DNA of 64,000 nt from Mycolicibacterium aichiense (GTDB lineage: Bacteria; Actinomycetota; Actinomycetes; Mycobacteriales; Mycobacteriaceae), in assembly GCF_010726245.1 (NCBI RefSeq), contig NZ_AP022561.1, positions 3,844,001-3,908,000 of the forward strand, given 5' to 3'. The notes beneath the pieces were generated by a model. The model did no database searches, was not told the origin of the DNA, and saw nothing but the letters and a program-made list of their open reading frames with translations. The position numbers and the translations under genes were made by a program. Shown piece after piece: positions 45,077 to 54,311 of this stretch. Every line of letters starts with the position of its first letter. Position 1 is the stretch's first letter.

Positions 45077-46384
45077 CTACTTGGCTTCCCGCTTCTCTTT
45101 CTCCAACTGTGCGGCCTTCACGCGGCCTTCGTTGATCTCGGCCATCGCCTCGGGAATCTCACCGGCGGTGAACTTTCCACCCCGGCCGGTGGGCAGACCG
45201 CCGAAGGCGTAGGTCTCGTCGAACAACGGAGCCTCCGACGGCTGGCGGCGGGCCTCGACCTTGTCGATCACCGGCGCCAGGCGCTTGGCCTTGTCCTTGA
45301 CGGCTTTCTCGTCGCGTTCGATGAATTCCGGCAAGATCTCCTTGCCCATGATCTCGATGGATTCCATCGTGCCCTCGTGGCTGCGCGGGTTGAGCAGCAG
45401 GATGATCTCGTCGACACCGCTGGCCTCGTAACCACGCAAGAATTCGCGCACCGTATCGGGAGAACCGATCGCCCCGCGGCCCGGGCCGTATGCCAGTGTC
45501 GGATCGTCCTTGACGGCGTTCTCGTACAGCTCCCACACCCCGGTGCGACCGGGGATGTGCATGCCGTTGATGTAGTAGTGCATGATGCCGAACGAGAAGA
45601 AGCCGCCGCCGATCCCGATCCGCTTGAGGGCCTCCTCGTCGGTCTTGGCCACCATCATCGACAGGTCACCGCCGATCGCGAGCAGGTTCGGGTTGATCGC
45701 CGGGGTGACGGGCGTGCCCTGCTCCTCGAACTCCTTGTAGTAGCCGTCCACCCGCTCCTTGAGAGCCTCCGGACCGGTGTAGGCGAAACTCAGTGCGCCG
45801 ATGGCTTTCTGGGCGGCCATCTGGACCGACGACGGGCGGGTGCAAGCCACCCACACCGGCGGGTGCGGGCTCTGCAGCGGCTTCGGGACGACGTTGCGGG
45901 CCGGCATCTGGACGTGCTCGCCCTTGAAACCGGTGAACGGCGCCTCGGTCATACACCGGATCGACACCTCGAGCGCTTCTTCCCACATGGTCCGTTTGTC
46001 GGCGGGGTCGATGTCGAAGCCGCCGAGCTCGGCGACCGACGAGCCTTCGCCGGTGCCGAACTCGACCCGGCCGTTCGACAAGTGGTCCAGGGTGGCGACC
46101 CGCTCGGCGATGCGGGCGGGATGGTTGATCGGCGGCGGCAGGTGCATCACGCCGAAACCGAGCCGAATGTTCTTGGTGCGCTGGCTGGCTGCCGCCAGGA
46201 ACATCTCCGGGGCGGTGGAGTGGCAGTACTCCTCCAGGAAGTGGTGCTCGGTGAGCCACACGGTGGAGAACCCGGCTTTGTCCGCGAGCTCCACCTCGTC
46301 GAGGCCATGCTGAAACAGCTGGTGCTCGTCGTCCTCCGACCACGGCCGCGGCAGCGGAAACTCGTAGAACAGCGAGATCTTCAT
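45077..46384 (-). CDS. LLM-class flavin/F420-dependent oxidoreductase
   Basis: A 435-residue bacterial-luciferase-like monooxygenase. It has the family opening [63 protein letters not shown] and VWVACTRPSS. It uses reduced FMN or F420H2; a Baeyer-Villiger or hydroxylation role on a ring ketone is possible. The ATG overlaps the KstD-like gene's stop by four bases (ATGA). A basic C-terminal tail (KAAQLEKEKREAK) stands out. Confidence 0.85.
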   Translation of the reverse strand: MKISLFYEFPLPRPWSEDDEHQLFQHGLDEVELADKAGFSTVWLTEHHFLEEYCHSTAPEMFLAAASQRTKNIRLGFGVMHLPPPINHPARIAERVATLDHLSNGRVEFGTGEGSSVAELGGFDIDPADKRTMWEEALEVSIRCMTEAPFTGFKGEHVQMPARNVVPKPLQSPHPPVWVACTRPSSVQMAAQKAIGALSFAYTGPEALKERVDGYYKEFEEQGTPVTPAINPNLLAIGGDLSMMVAKTDEEALKRIGIGGGFFSFGIMHYYINGMHIPGRTGVWELYENAVKDDPTLAYGPGRGAIGSPDTVREFLRGYEASGVDEIILLLNPRSHEGTMESIEIMGKEILPEFIERDEKAVKDKAKRLAPVIDKVEARRQPSEAPLFDETYAFGGLPTGRGGKFTAGEIPEAMAEINEGRVKAAQLEKEKREAK

Positions 46385-48102
46385 GCGGTTACCTCTCGAT
46401 TGGAATTGTGGGAGATGTGTTCTGCTGCGACGTATCCGAACGTCATAGCGGGTCCGATGGTGGCGCCGGCGCCGGCGTAGCTGCGGCCCATCACGGCGGC
46501 CGAGGCGTTCCCGGTGGCGTAGAGACCACCGATGACGGTGCCGTCCTCGCGGAGGACCCTGGCGTGCTCGTCGGTGAGTAGGCCACCCGAGGTGCCGAGG
46601 TCGCCGAGGATGATCTGGAACGCCAGATACGGCGGCGCGCCCAGCGGGGCCAGGTTGGGGTTGGACAGCGTGGGATCGCCGTAATAGTTGTCGTAGGCGC
46701 TGTCTCCGCGATTGAAGTCGTCGTCGTGTCCGCGGCGCGCGAGCTCGTTGAACCGGTCCGCGGTGCGCTGCAATTCACCGGGCGGCACGCCGATCTTGGC
46801 CGCCAGCTCACCGAATGTATTCGCTGTCTTGACGATTCCGGAGTCCAGCCAGGCCTGCGGGATCTTACGGCCGGTGGGTACCGGCGCGAACGGCACCTTC
46901 GGAATCGGCAGGTGCCCACCGACCACGTACCGGTGGAACGACGCGATGTCGGTGATCAGCCAGCACGGGATGTGCTGGGTGCCCGCTTGCTGCCCTTCGA
47001 TCATCGCGTGTGCGAAGTCCATATATGGCGCGGCCTCGTTGATGAACCGCTTCCCGGCGCCATTGACCACGAACTGCGCGGGCATCATCCGCTCGTTGAG
47101 CATGAACTGCAGACGGCCGTCCGGCCAGCACATAGCCGGGAACCACCACGCTTCGTCGAGCAGATCGGTGGCGGCCCCGACCTTCTCCCCCGCCCGGATA
47201 CCGTCGCCGGTGGCCGCCGGATTGCCGAAGCTCCAGTCCTTTTCCAGCACCGGCAGATGCTCACGGCGCCAGGCCATATCGTGATCGAACCCGCCGGAGG
47301 CCACCACCACGCCGCGCCGAGCGGCAATGCGCACGGGCTTGCCGGCCCGCTCGATGACGGCGCCGACCACGTTGTCATCCACATCGATGATCAGTTCGGT
47401 CATCGGCGACGACAGCCACAGCGGGATGTCCTTTTCTCTGAGCGCCAGGCGCATCCGCGCCATCAGGGACTGCCCGATGGCCGCCATCCGGTCGCAGAAT
47501 ACCCGCGCCCGGAACATCCGCCAGATCAGTTTCAGCAGCACGGCCTTGCCGCGCCAGTTCTGCCGGACCTGATAGAACAGCCGCAGATCCTTGGGAGCGA
47601 ACCAGATTCCCTTCGGCGCCAGAGCGAGTGGCGCGAGAAGGTTCGCCTCCTCGTCGCCGAGCTTGCGCAGATCGATCTCGGGCACGTTGATGGTGCTGCC
47701 CCGTTCCGAACCGCCAGGCAGCTCGGGATAATAGTCGGCATATCCCGGCTTCCAGACGAATTCGAACCACTCACTGGAGTTTTCGAGGAATTCCATCATT
47801 GCCGGGGCGGTGTCGACGTAGGTGCGCAGCCGTTCGTCACTGACCAGACCCCCGGTGATGGTCTTGAGGTAGGTGAACACCCCGTCGGGATCCGGGCAGT
47901 AGCCGGCTTTGCGCTGTGACGGTGCACCAGGCACCCAGATGCCGCCGCCGGACAGTGCGGAGGATCCGCCGAACTTGGGCGACTTCTCCACGATCAAGGT
48001 GTCGAGCCCCAAGGCGTCAGCGCGTAGCGCCGCGGTCATACCGCCTGCGCCGGAGCCGATGACGAGGACGTCGACTGAATGATCGAAGTGGTTGTCGCTC
48101 AT
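46381..48102 (-). CDS. FAD-dependent 3-ketosteroid-delta1-dehydrogenase-like enzyme
   Basis: A 573-residue flavoprotein of the succinate dehydrogenase/fumarate reductase type, in the KstD branch. The FAD motif is [17 protein letters not shown], followed by [15 protein letters not shown]. At the end [21 protein letters not shown] carries the tyrosine and glycine used by KstD for the C1-C2 dehydrogenation. It may desaturate a keto-ring in the pathway of this operon. Both ends overlap neighbours by four bases. Confidence 0.85.
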   Translation of the reverse strand: MSDNHFDHSVDVLVIGSGAGGMTAALRADALGLDTLIVEKSPKFGGSSALSGGGIWVPGAPSQRKAGYCPDPDGVFTYLKTITGGLVSDERLRTYVDTAPAMMEFLENSSEWFEFVWKPGYADYYPELPGGSERGSTINVPEIDLRKLGDEEANLLAPLALAPKGIWFAPKDLRLFYQVRQNWRGKAVLLKLIWRMFRARVFCDRMAAIGQSLMARMRLALREKDIPLWLSSPMTELIIDVDDNVVGAVIERAGKPVRIAARRGVVVASGGFDHDMAWRREHLPVLEKDWSFGNPAATGDGIRAGEKVGAATDLLDEAWWFPAMCWPDGRLQFMLNERMMPAQFVVNGAGKRFINEAAPYMDFAHAMIEGQQAGTQHIPCWLITDIASFHRYVVGGHLPIPKVPFAPVPTGRKIPQAWLDSGIVKTANTFGELAAKIGVPPGELQRTADRFNELARRGHDDDFNRGDSAYDNYYGDPTLSNPNLAPLGAPPYLAFQIILGDLGTSGGLLTDEHARVLREDGTVIGGLYATGNASAAVMGRSYAGAGATIGPAMTFGYVAAEHISHNSNREVTA

Positions 48103-49049
48103 GCGGTTACCGCCGTCCGGATCGCGAATCCCGCGATCAACTCGGGAGCAGCGCGGTAGTAGCGCTGCTGCGTCTGATAGTCACCCTGGGACGCCAACGC
48201 GGCGAATGCCGCCACCCAGGTTCGGATCTCGTGCGCGGAGTTGCCGGCTTCGCGGGCGATCCAGTCGTTGGTCCAGCCGTCCACCTCGGCCAGCCGGTTG
48301 GTGTCGATGAGGTCGAGCAGGGCAAGGTCCCAGTCCGGGTTCAGCGGCTGCAGTGCACTCTCGCCGCGGGCGAACTGGTAGGCAGCGGCGATCACGGCCT
48401 CCTGCCGTGCCGTTCGCCCATCCGGGGACATCGGCGCCCCGCCGACGATGCGCTCGAGCGCCGCGGGTGGCGCAGTCGCCAGCGTCGGCACCGGTGGGTC
48501 ATGGGACAGCCCACCGGATCCGACGACAAGCACTCGTTTGTCCAGGGTGCCAAGGAATTCACCGATCGCGCTGCCCAGCGCCCGGGTGCGCTTGAGCGGC
48601 CCCAACGGAGTGGCCACCGAGTTGATGAACACCGGGATGACGGGCGGCGCGGCGGCGGGCAGATTTTCGGAACCGAACAGCACTTCGAGCGGCTGGACCG
48701 TGCCGTGATCGACGTCCATGGCCGCCGACAAGGAGACGTCGACACCGGCGTCCCACACCGCTGCCGCCATCTCGTTGGCGAGTGCGGCCGGCACATTCAA
48801 CGGTCCGGCGTGCGTGCCGTAATCGCCGACGCCGGCGGCCGCTGTGCCGATGCAGAACGGCGGCATCAACCGGTAGAAGAACCCGTTGTAGTGGTCCGGT
48901 GAGAAGATCACCACGAGCTCGGGGTCGAATTCCGCTACGAATGACCGGGTTTCGGCCAGCCGTCCGTTGATGTCGTCAAGTAGTTCCGCCGACGGGCCGG
49001 GAAGGTTCAGCAGCGGGCTGTGTGACATACAGCAGAGCGCCAGTGGCAT
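48099..49049 (-). CDS. mhpB: LigB-type extradiol ring-cleavage dioxygenase (MhpB-like)
   Basis: A 316-residue class III extradiol dioxygenase, collinear with E. coli MhpB (2,3-dihydroxyphenylpropionate 1,2-dioxygenase) as I recall it. Shared blocks are [71 protein letters not shown] and [11 protein letters not shown]. His residues in SHSPL and PDHYN bind Fe(II). It opens a catechol ring next to its hydroxyl. The ATG at 49049 has a strong GGAGGAGG site but lies 74 bases inside the mhpA-like gene; the conserved N-terminus rules out a much later start. Confidence 0.9.
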   Translation of the reverse strand: MPLALCCMSHSPLLNLPGPSAELLDDINGRLAETRSFVAEFDPELVVIFSPDHYNGFFYRLMPPFCIGTAAAGVGDYGTHAGPLNVPAALANEMAAAVWDAGVDVSLSAAMDVDHGTVQPLEVLFGSENLPAAAPPVIPVFINSVATPLGPLKRTRALGSAIGEFLGTLDKRVLVVGSGGLSHDPPVPTLATAPPAALERIVGGAPMSPDGRTARQEAVIAAAYQFARGESALQPLNPDWDLALLDLIDTNRLAEVDGWTNDWIAREAGNSAHEIRTWVAAFAALASQGDYQTQQRYYRAAPELIAGFAIRTAVTA

Positions 49050-50655
49050 CGGTGCCTCCTCCCGGGGTCAAGGTGAGTGTGTCGAGCAGGGCCGTGCTCA
49101 GTTCCGGTGTGCGTTGGGCGATGCAGGCGCCGGCGATGCAGCGGTCCGGCCGCAGGAACATCACCGACTCTTCGTGTGCGTCGAACCATGCCTTGAGTGC
49201 GCCGGTACGGTCCCCGACGACGATGACGTCGGGGTCGTCGTGTCCGGTCCAGTGCAACTGGGTGATCGGACGCAGCGCGACGAAAACCGCACCCAGCGAC
49301 TTCCACGCCGCGAAGTCCTTCTCCCCCAGCAGTTGTCGGGGGTTGTTGCTCCAGCAGACAAAGGCGAACCACGGGCCGATGACGTCGTCGAGCAGGACGT
49401 TCTGGTTGTCCCGGGTGTCCACCCGGGGCTGGATGAACAGGGTGCCCACCGCCGACGACGGTGACCGCGGCTCGGCGTGCACCACCGCACCCTGCTCGTA
49501 GCGGGGCATCGGCTTGAACCGCATCTCCAGTACATACCGCTTCAGCGTGGGCACCAGGGATGCGGCGCGAATCACCGCGTCCCGGGCGGCGGCCACGCGC
49601 GAGTTGGTCGGCGAGATGACCTTGCCCACTGTGGTCGAGAGGTCGATCATCGCGCGAGCGTGCTTACGGCGCTCGACGTCGTAGCTGTCCAGTAGCGCAT
49701 CGCGGGCCTGTCCCTTGACCACGGCTGCCAGCTTCCAGCCGAGGTTGGCGGCATCGCGGATGCCGCTGTTGTAGCCCTGGCCCTGCCACACCGGCATGAG
49801 GTGGGCGGCGTCCCCGGCAATCAGGATGCGTCCCTTGCGGAATGAGCTCGCGATTCGGGAGTGGTGGGTGTACAGGCGGCGGCGGATGATGTCGCACTTG
49901 TCCGGGTAGGGCACCAGCCGGGACAGCATCTGCGCGACGAACGCGGGGTCCTCGGCCTGTTCGTCGGTCTCGTGGCCGTGGATGAGGAACTCGAAGCGCC
50001 GGATGCCGTGGGCGATGGCGATCGAGACGTAGGGCCGGACCGGGTCGGCGCCGACCTCGCTGTTGGGATGTCCGAGTGGATCGTTGGCGATGTCGACCAC
50101 CAGCCAGCGGGTCGACGACGTCGTGCCGTCGAAGGACACCCCCATCAGACGGCGGGTGGCGCTACGGCCGCCATCGCAGCCGACGACGTAGCGGGCGCTG
50201 ACCGTTCGGGGGTGGGAATCGGCGGGCGACAGCTCGACGACGACTCCGTCGGCGGTCTCGGTGATCGAGGTCATCGGATGACCCCATGCCACCTCGACGT
50301 TGCCGAACCGGCCGAGGCCTTTGTAGAGCTCGGCATCGACCAGCGGCTGGACGAAACCGTTGCGCTTGGGCCAGCCGAACCGCGCGTCGGGCGGTGCCAT
50401 CTCGGCGAGCAATCTCCGCTTGCCGTCGTAGAACCGCAAGATCTGGTTGGGCACGGTGTGCGGCAGTACGGCGTCCGCCAGGCCGATCGCCTGAAAGGTC
50501 CGCAGGGCTTCGTCGTCGAGGCCCACCCCGCGCGGATAGTCGATGAGCGCATCTCGCTCATCGACCACCAATGTGCGAACCCCCTGCAGGCCAAGGATAT
50601 TGGCAAGGGTCAACCCAACCGGCCCGGCACCCACCACGACGACGTCGAACTCCAT
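48976..50655 (-). CDS. mhpA: FAD-dependent aromatic hydroxylase (MhpA-like)
   Basis: A 559-residue flavin monooxygenase like MhpA, which hydroxylates 3-(3-hydroxyphenyl)propionate to a catechol. It has [21 protein letters not shown] (FAD), [15 protein letters not shown], the DG motif in [12 protein letters not shown] and the [22 protein letters not shown] ribityl-phosphate motif. A thioredoxin-like C-terminal domain ends in [19 protein letters not shown], the last part of which is coded inside mhpB. I chose the ATG at 50655, just after the hydrolase stop; a GTG at 50661 would add two residues. The substrate may not be hydroxyphenylpropionate, because mhpDEF are absent. Confidence 0.87.
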   Translation of the reverse strand: MEFDVVVVGAGPVGLTLANILGLQGVRTLVVDERDALIDYPRGVGLDDEALRTFQAIGLADAVLPHTVPNQILRFYDGKRRLLAEMAPPDARFGWPKRNGFVQPLVDAELYKGLGRFGNVEVAWGHPMTSITETADGVVVELSPADSHPRTVSARYVVGCDGGRSATRRLMGVSFDGTTSSTRWLVVDIANDPLGHPNSEVGADPVRPYVSIAIAHGIRRFEFLIHGHETDEQAEDPAFVAQMLSRLVPYPDKCDIIRRRLYTHHSRIASSFRKGRILIAGDAAHLMPVWQGQGYNSGIRDAANLGWKLAAVVKGQARDALLDSYDVERRKHARAMIDLSTTVGKVISPTNSRVAAARDAVIRAASLVPTLKRYVLEMRFKPMPRYEQGAVVHAEPRSPSSAVGTLFIQPRVDTRDNQNVLLDDVIGPWFAFVCWSNNPRQLLGEKDFAAWKSLGAVFVALRPITQLHWTGHDDPDVIVVGDRTGALKAWFDAHEESVMFLRPDRCIAGACIAQRTPELSTALLDTLTLTPGGGTDATGALLYVTQPAAEPSRPVGGTT

Positions 50656-50657
50656 AC

Positions 50658-51521
50658 TCACCGGCCCACCAGGAAGTCGATGTGCAGGCGGTTGAACGTC
50701 TTGGGATCCTCGTACTGCGGCCAGTGCCCGCAGCCTTGCATGACCTCGAAGCGCGCACCCGGGATCATCTCCGAGATCCGGCGGCCCTCCGTCGTGTCGG
50801 CGGTCGGGTCGTCGCTGGTCCACAGCACCAGCGTCGGCGCGGCGATTGCGCCGTAGTCGCTGGGGCTCATCAGGTTTCGCTGCCGGATCTCTGGATCCTG
50901 CAACGCCATGATGTCGCGCATCGCGTTGACGAACCCGGGTTGCCGGTACACCCGCTGGCGGCTGGCGACGATGTCGTCGTAGTCCTTGGACTTGTCTGCC
51001 ATCAGCCACTTGATCCTGGCCTGCACGGTATCCCAGCTCGGGTTCTCCGCAGCGGCCATCGACAGCGTGATGATCCGCTTCATCACCTCGGGGTCGGCCT
51101 GCGAACCGCCGGCGGTGTTCAGCACCAACCGCTCGAGCCGGTCGGGGTGGTCGACGGCGAACCGCGACGCGACCCAGCCGCCCAGCGATTCACCGGAGAT
51201 GTGTGCCGTCTGCGCCCCGATGGTGTCGAGGACGGCAGCGAGATGCTCGACGTAGTGCGGGATCTCCAGCAGGTGCCCGGGCTTGTCGGTGTAGCCGTGC
51301 CCCAGCATGTCGATCGACCAGGTCGAGAAGTGTTCGGCGTGCGCCTCGAGGTTGCGGACGTACGCCTCGGCGTGGCCACCCGAGCCATGGAGCAGCACCA
51401 GCGTCGGCTTACTCGGGTCGCCGGCGTGCAGGTAGCGGGTGCGCACTCCGCCGGCATCCAGGTAGCCCTGCGAGAACGCAACGCCCTGCAGATCACTCCA
51501 GACGCTCTCGAACTCCGGCAC
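50658..51521 (-). CDS. mhpC: Meta-cleavage C-C hydrolase (MhpC-like)
   Basis: A 287-residue alpha/beta hydrolase cleaving the ring-fission product, as MhpC does. It has [31 protein letters not shown], the nucleophile elbow [15 protein letters not shown] with Ser, [12 protein letters not shown] and the catalytic His of [11 protein letters not shown]. The GTG at 51521 has an AGGGG site about eight bases upstream. It is the first gene of the eight-gene operon and is divergent from the IclR regulator with 171 bases between them, where operator-like palindromes lie. Confidence 0.85.
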   Translation of the reverse strand: MPEFESVWSDLQGVAFSQGYLDAGGVRTRYLHAGDPSKPTLVLLHGSGGHAEAYVRNLEAHAEHFSTWSIDMLGHGYTDKPGHLLEIPHYVEHLAAVLDTIGAQTAHISGESLGGWVASRFAVDHPDRLERLVLNTAGGSQADPEVMKRIITLSMAAAENPSWDTVQARIKWLMADKSKDYDDIVASRQRVYRQPGFVNAMRDIMALQDPEIRQRNLMSPSDYGAIAAPTLVLWTSDDPTADTTEGRRISEMIPGARFEVMQGCGHWPQYEDPKTFNRLHIDFLVGR

Positions 51522-51542
51522 CCGGCTGCCCCTATCCTCGGT

Positions 51543-51557
51543 GATAATGGGATTCTC
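51543..51557. promoter_or_regulatory. Near-palindrome GATAAT-GGG-ATTCTC at the mhp-like promoter
   Basis: It matches the amidohydrolase-promoter palindrome at 20434-20448 in 13 of 15 positions (comparing the complementary strand) and lies 22 bases upstream of the mhpC-like start. It is in the AT-richer part of the 171-base divergent gap, well placed to control the mhp-like operon. Confidence 0.6.
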
Positions 51558-51587
51558 GCTTTTTGTAAGCGGTATGTGTAATTATTG

Positions 51588-51607
51588 AACTACGGTGTGC
51601 GATAGTT
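51588..51607. promoter_or_regulatory. Inverted repeat AACTA-N10-TAGTT, IclR operator candidate
   Basis: Five-base perfect arms ten bases apart, near the middle of the mhpC/iclR divergent gap in an AT-rich stretch. The position between the two start codons fits an operator for the IclR regulator controlling itself and the ring-cleavage operon. The arms are short, so this is tentative. Confidence 0.4.
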
Positions 51608-51692
51608 TAAGAGCATCACTCTCGGAGTGCCGTCTGTCAAGGCAATCCGGGGTGACTCGAGCCCGGATTCGCACCTCACGCACGGGGACGAT

Positions 51693-52394
51693 ATGACGCA
51701 GACACCCACCGAAAGCCCGATCAGCGCTGCGCCGGGGTCACAGACCCTGGCCCGTGGATTGCACGCATTGCAGCTGGTCGCGGCAGCGAAAGGCGGGTTG
51801 ACCATCCAACAGGTCGCCGACCACATCGGCGTGCATCGGACCATCGCCTACCGACTGCTGAGCACGTTGGCCTCGTACCGGATGGTGGCCAAAGCCGAGG
51901 ACGGACGGTTCCGCGCCGCGGCCGGGCTCGCCGCTCTGGGTGCCTCGTTCGACAACAACATCCGCGAACTGTCGATGCCGACGCTGCGGAACCTCGCCGA
52001 CGAGCTCGACACCACGGTGTCGTTATTGGTCGCCGAGGGTGATCAGCAGGTCGCGATCGCCGTCATCGTGCCAACCCGGGTCTCCTATCAGCTGTCCTTC
52101 CACGAGGGCAGCCGCTATCCCCTCGACCGCGGCGCGGCCGGTATCGCACTGCTGGCCAGCATGCCGGTGCGGCCGGGCGAACGTCCGTTGGTCACCCGCG
52201 CGCGCGAACAGGGCTGGATCATCACCTACGGGGAGGTCGAGCCCAACACCTACGGTCTCGCGGTTCCGGTACACCGGCCGACAGGCTCGCCGCACACGTG
52301 TATCAACCTGATCTCACACCGCGAAGATGTGGTGCTGCACGGGCGGGAGTCGGCGATCGCGGCGGCACAGCGACTTTCGGTGGTTTTGAGTTAA
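51693..52394 (+). CDS. IclR-family transcriptional regulator
   Basis: A 233-residue regulator. The winged helix-turn-helix is QTLARGLHALQLVAAAKGGLTIQQVADHIGVHRTIAYRLLSTLASYRMV (about 18-66), followed by a GAF-like effector domain (from about 85). I start it at the ATG at 51693, which has a GGGGA stretch upstream; a start at 51627 would add 22 unlikely residues. It is divergent from mhpC, as IclR proteins often are from the aromatic operons they control (MhpR is itself of this family), so it probably senses the aromatic substrate. The next gene, a KstD-like enzyme, has its own promoter. Confidence 0.88.
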   Translation: MTQTPTESPISAAPGSQTLARGLHALQLVAAAKGGLTIQQVADHIGVHRTIAYRLLSTLASYRMVAKAEDGRFRAAAGLAALGASFDNNIRELSMPTLRNLADELDTTVSLLVAEGDQQVAIAVIVPTRVSYQLSFHEGSRYPLDRGAAGIALLASMPVRPGERPLVTRAREQGWIITYGEVEPNTYGLAVPVHRPTGSPHTCINLISHREDVVLHGRESAIAAAQRLSVVLS

Positions 52395-52431
52395 GCACCC
52401 CGCTGAACTGGGGTTATGCCGGATGGAGCGC

Positions 52432-52461
52432 TTGACACTGTGCGATCGGCGTCGTTAGCGT
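52432..52461 (+). promoter_or_regulatory. Promoter candidate TTGACA-N18-TAGCGT
   Basis: A consensus -35 TTGACA at 52432-52437 and a mycobacterial-type -10 TAGCGT at 52456-52461 lie 18 bases apart, about 70 bases upstream of the KstD-like gene. An imperfect inverted repeat CGAAC-N6-GTTCG follows at 52470-52485, around the expected transcription start, and could be an operator. Confidence 0.5.
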
Positions 52462-52531
52462 GACAACAACGAACACGTGCGTTCGGTAAATGCACACACC
52501 AATAGCACTGTGCGGCAATAGGAGTGAAGCG

Positions 52532-54169
52532 ATGGCGGACACCACCTGGGACTCCGGCCAGTCTGGCCCACCTGCGTGGGACCGCGAAGTCGACGTCGTG
52601 GTGCTCGGCACCGGCGCGGCCGGCCTGACCGCTGCGCTGACCGCAGCGGCCAGTGGCGCATCGGTGGCGGTGTTCGAGAAGGCGCCGACCGTCGGGGGGA
52701 CGACCGCGGTCTCCGGCGGCATCGTCTGGATTCCAGCGCACGACCGGGCGGCCGGTGGTGAGCTGACCGTCGAGGATGCGCTGAAATACCTTGAGGCCCA
52801 ATCGCTGGGCGTCATGGACCGCGAACTGGTCGAGACGTTCGTCCGCACCGGCCCGGCAATGCTCGACTTCGTCGAGAGCAACAGCGCGCTGCAGTTCGAG
52901 GTCGCCGAGGGCTTCCCCGACTACAAGCCCGAACTCCCGGGTGGCCAGCCGGGCGGCGGACGATCGTTGAACGCCAGGCCATTTGACCTCGCCACGCTGG
53001 ACGACTGGGCGTCGCGCATCACGTCGTTCCCCATCGACTTCAGCAATGTCGGCATCGACGCCGAGACTCGGGCACGCATCCACGCCGCCGTCGACGATAT
53101 GGACGGCGACTACTGCGTTGCCGGTACCGCGTTGATCGCGGGCTTGCTCAAGGGCCTGCTGGATCTCGGCGTCACCCCGGTCACCGAGGCCCGCGCGCTG
53201 GAGCTGATCGGGTCGGCGTCGGCGATCGCCGGAGTGCGGATTGCTCTGGACGATCACGAAATTCGAGTCCGTGCCAAGAAAGCCGTCATCCTCGGCACCG
53301 GCGGATTCGAATGGGATCAACGACTGGTCGAGGCCTACCTGCGCGGGCCGTTGCGTGGACCGGTGTCACCGCCGAACAACACCGGCGACGGCTTGCGGAT
53401 GGCCATGGCGCACGGCGCCGACCTGGCGAACATGGGCGAAGCCTGGTGGGTGCCCGTCATTCAGATTCCCGGCGACACGTTGGGTGGCAGGCCGCGCAGC
53501 CGCAGCGTGCGCCTCGAACGCACCCGGCCGCGCAGCATCATCGTCAACCGGTTCGGAAAGCGTTTCCTCAACGAGGCCGGCGAATACAACTCGATGTCCG
53601 GACCGTTCCATCAGCTCGATCCGCGCCTGGGATACGTCAACGATCCGGCATGGATCGTCTTCGACGATCAGCATCTGAAGCGCTACGGCTTCCTGGGTGT
53701 CGAGCCCGGCGGTGAGGCGCCCGACTGGTTCAACAAGGCAGCGACGCTTGCCGAGCTGGAGGAGAAGGCCGGCATCGACGCCGACGGCCTGAGCGCGACC
53801 CTGTCCGTGTGGAACGACAACGTCGCCGCAGAGGTAGACCCCGAATTCGACCGTGGCGCAAGCGCGTACGACGGATACTGGGGTGACAATTCGGCGTCCA
53901 CCCCGGCGCTGCAGACCCTGGGCCCATTGGACACGCCACCGTACTACGCGGTACCGGTGGGCATCGGCGCCATGGGCACCAAGGGCGGCCCGCGCACCGA
54001 CAGCGACGGCCGGGTGCTGCACGTCAGCGGTGTACCGATCCCCGGGCTGTTCGCCGCGGGCAACGCGATGGCGGGCGTGACCGGTCGCGCCTACGGCGGG
54101 GCCGGCGGAACCCTGGGGCCGGCGATGGTGTTCGGCTACCGCGCGGGCCTGGCGGCGGCTTCTCGTTGA
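52532..54169 (+). CDS. FAD-dependent 3-ketosteroid dehydrogenase-like enzyme
   Basis: A 545-residue KstD-branch flavoprotein, distant from the one at 46.4-48.1 kb. It has VVVLGTGAAGLTAALTAAASG, GGTTAVSGGIVWIP and VILGTGGFEWD, and the C-terminal GRAYGGAGGTLGPAMVFGYRAG block with the catalytic-region Tyr. The ATG at 52532 has a GGAG site seven bases upstream. It is separated from the IclR gene by 138 bases with a promoter. Its stop lies inside the first copy of a 34-bp tandem duplication. It should desaturate a cyclic ketone. Confidence 0.85.
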   Translation: MADTTWDSGQSGPPAWDREVDVVVLGTGAAGLTAALTAAASGASVAVFEKAPTVGGTTAVSGGIVWIPAHDRAAGGELTVEDALKYLEAQSLGVMDRELVETFVRTGPAMLDFVESNSALQFEVAEGFPDYKPELPGGQPGGGRSLNARPFDLATLDDWASRITSFPIDFSNVGIDAETRARIHAAVDDMDGDYCVAGTALIAGLLKGLLDLGVTPVTEARALELIGSASAIAGVRIALDDHEIRVRAKKAVILGTGGFEWDQRLVEAYLRGPLRGPVSPPNNTGDGLRMAMAHGADLANMGEAWWVPVIQIPGDTLGGRPRSRSVRLERTRPRSIIVNRFGKRFLNEAGEYNSMSGPFHQLDPRLGYVNDPAWIVFDDQHLKRYGFLGVEPGGEAPDWFNKAATLAELEEKAGIDADGLSATLSVWNDNVAAEVDPEFDRGASAYDGYWGDNSASTPALQTLGPLDTPPYYAVPVGIGAMGTKGGPRTDSDGRVLHVSGVPIPGLFAAGNAMAGVTGRAYGGAGGTLGPAMVFGYRAGLAAASR

Positions 54170-54209
54170 GAGCGCCGCGGGCCTGGCGGCGGCTTCTCGT
54201 TGAGAGCGC
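54142..54209 (+). repeat. Perfect 34-bp tandem duplication spanning a stop codon
   Basis: Bases 54142-54175 and 54176-54209 are identical. The first copy encodes the last residues and stop of the KstD-like gene; the second repeats them in the gap beyond. The unit ends in CGTTGAGAGCGC, which is also the left arm of the hairpin that follows. It is a recent duplication event. Confidence 0.9.
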
Positions 54210-54259
54210 ATTGAGCGCGACGATTTCGCGAATTCTTCTCTCTGAGTGCGCTCTCAACG
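54198..54259. repeat. 62-bp hairpin element, copy 1
   Basis: Perfect 13-base arms (54198-54210 and 54247-54259) enclose 36 bases. It is non-coding and follows the KstD-like stop, so it could serve as a terminator. By hand, 45 of its 62 positions match the element at 55134-55195 without gaps, showing the two are related copies flanking the DUF559 gene. Confidence 0.75.
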
Positions 54260-54311
54260 CCCTGTGGATGGGTGAACACGTCCCTGTGCGCCCTTTGACA
54301 CCCTGCAACCC

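Noticed and set aside
45020..46480. A 486-residue open frame on the plus strand opposite the LLM oxidoreductase
   Set aside because: Its translation is Arg/Asp/His-rich without family motifs, while the minus-strand protein is a clear LLM enzyme with coupled neighbours; it is an antisense shadow of high-GC codon use.
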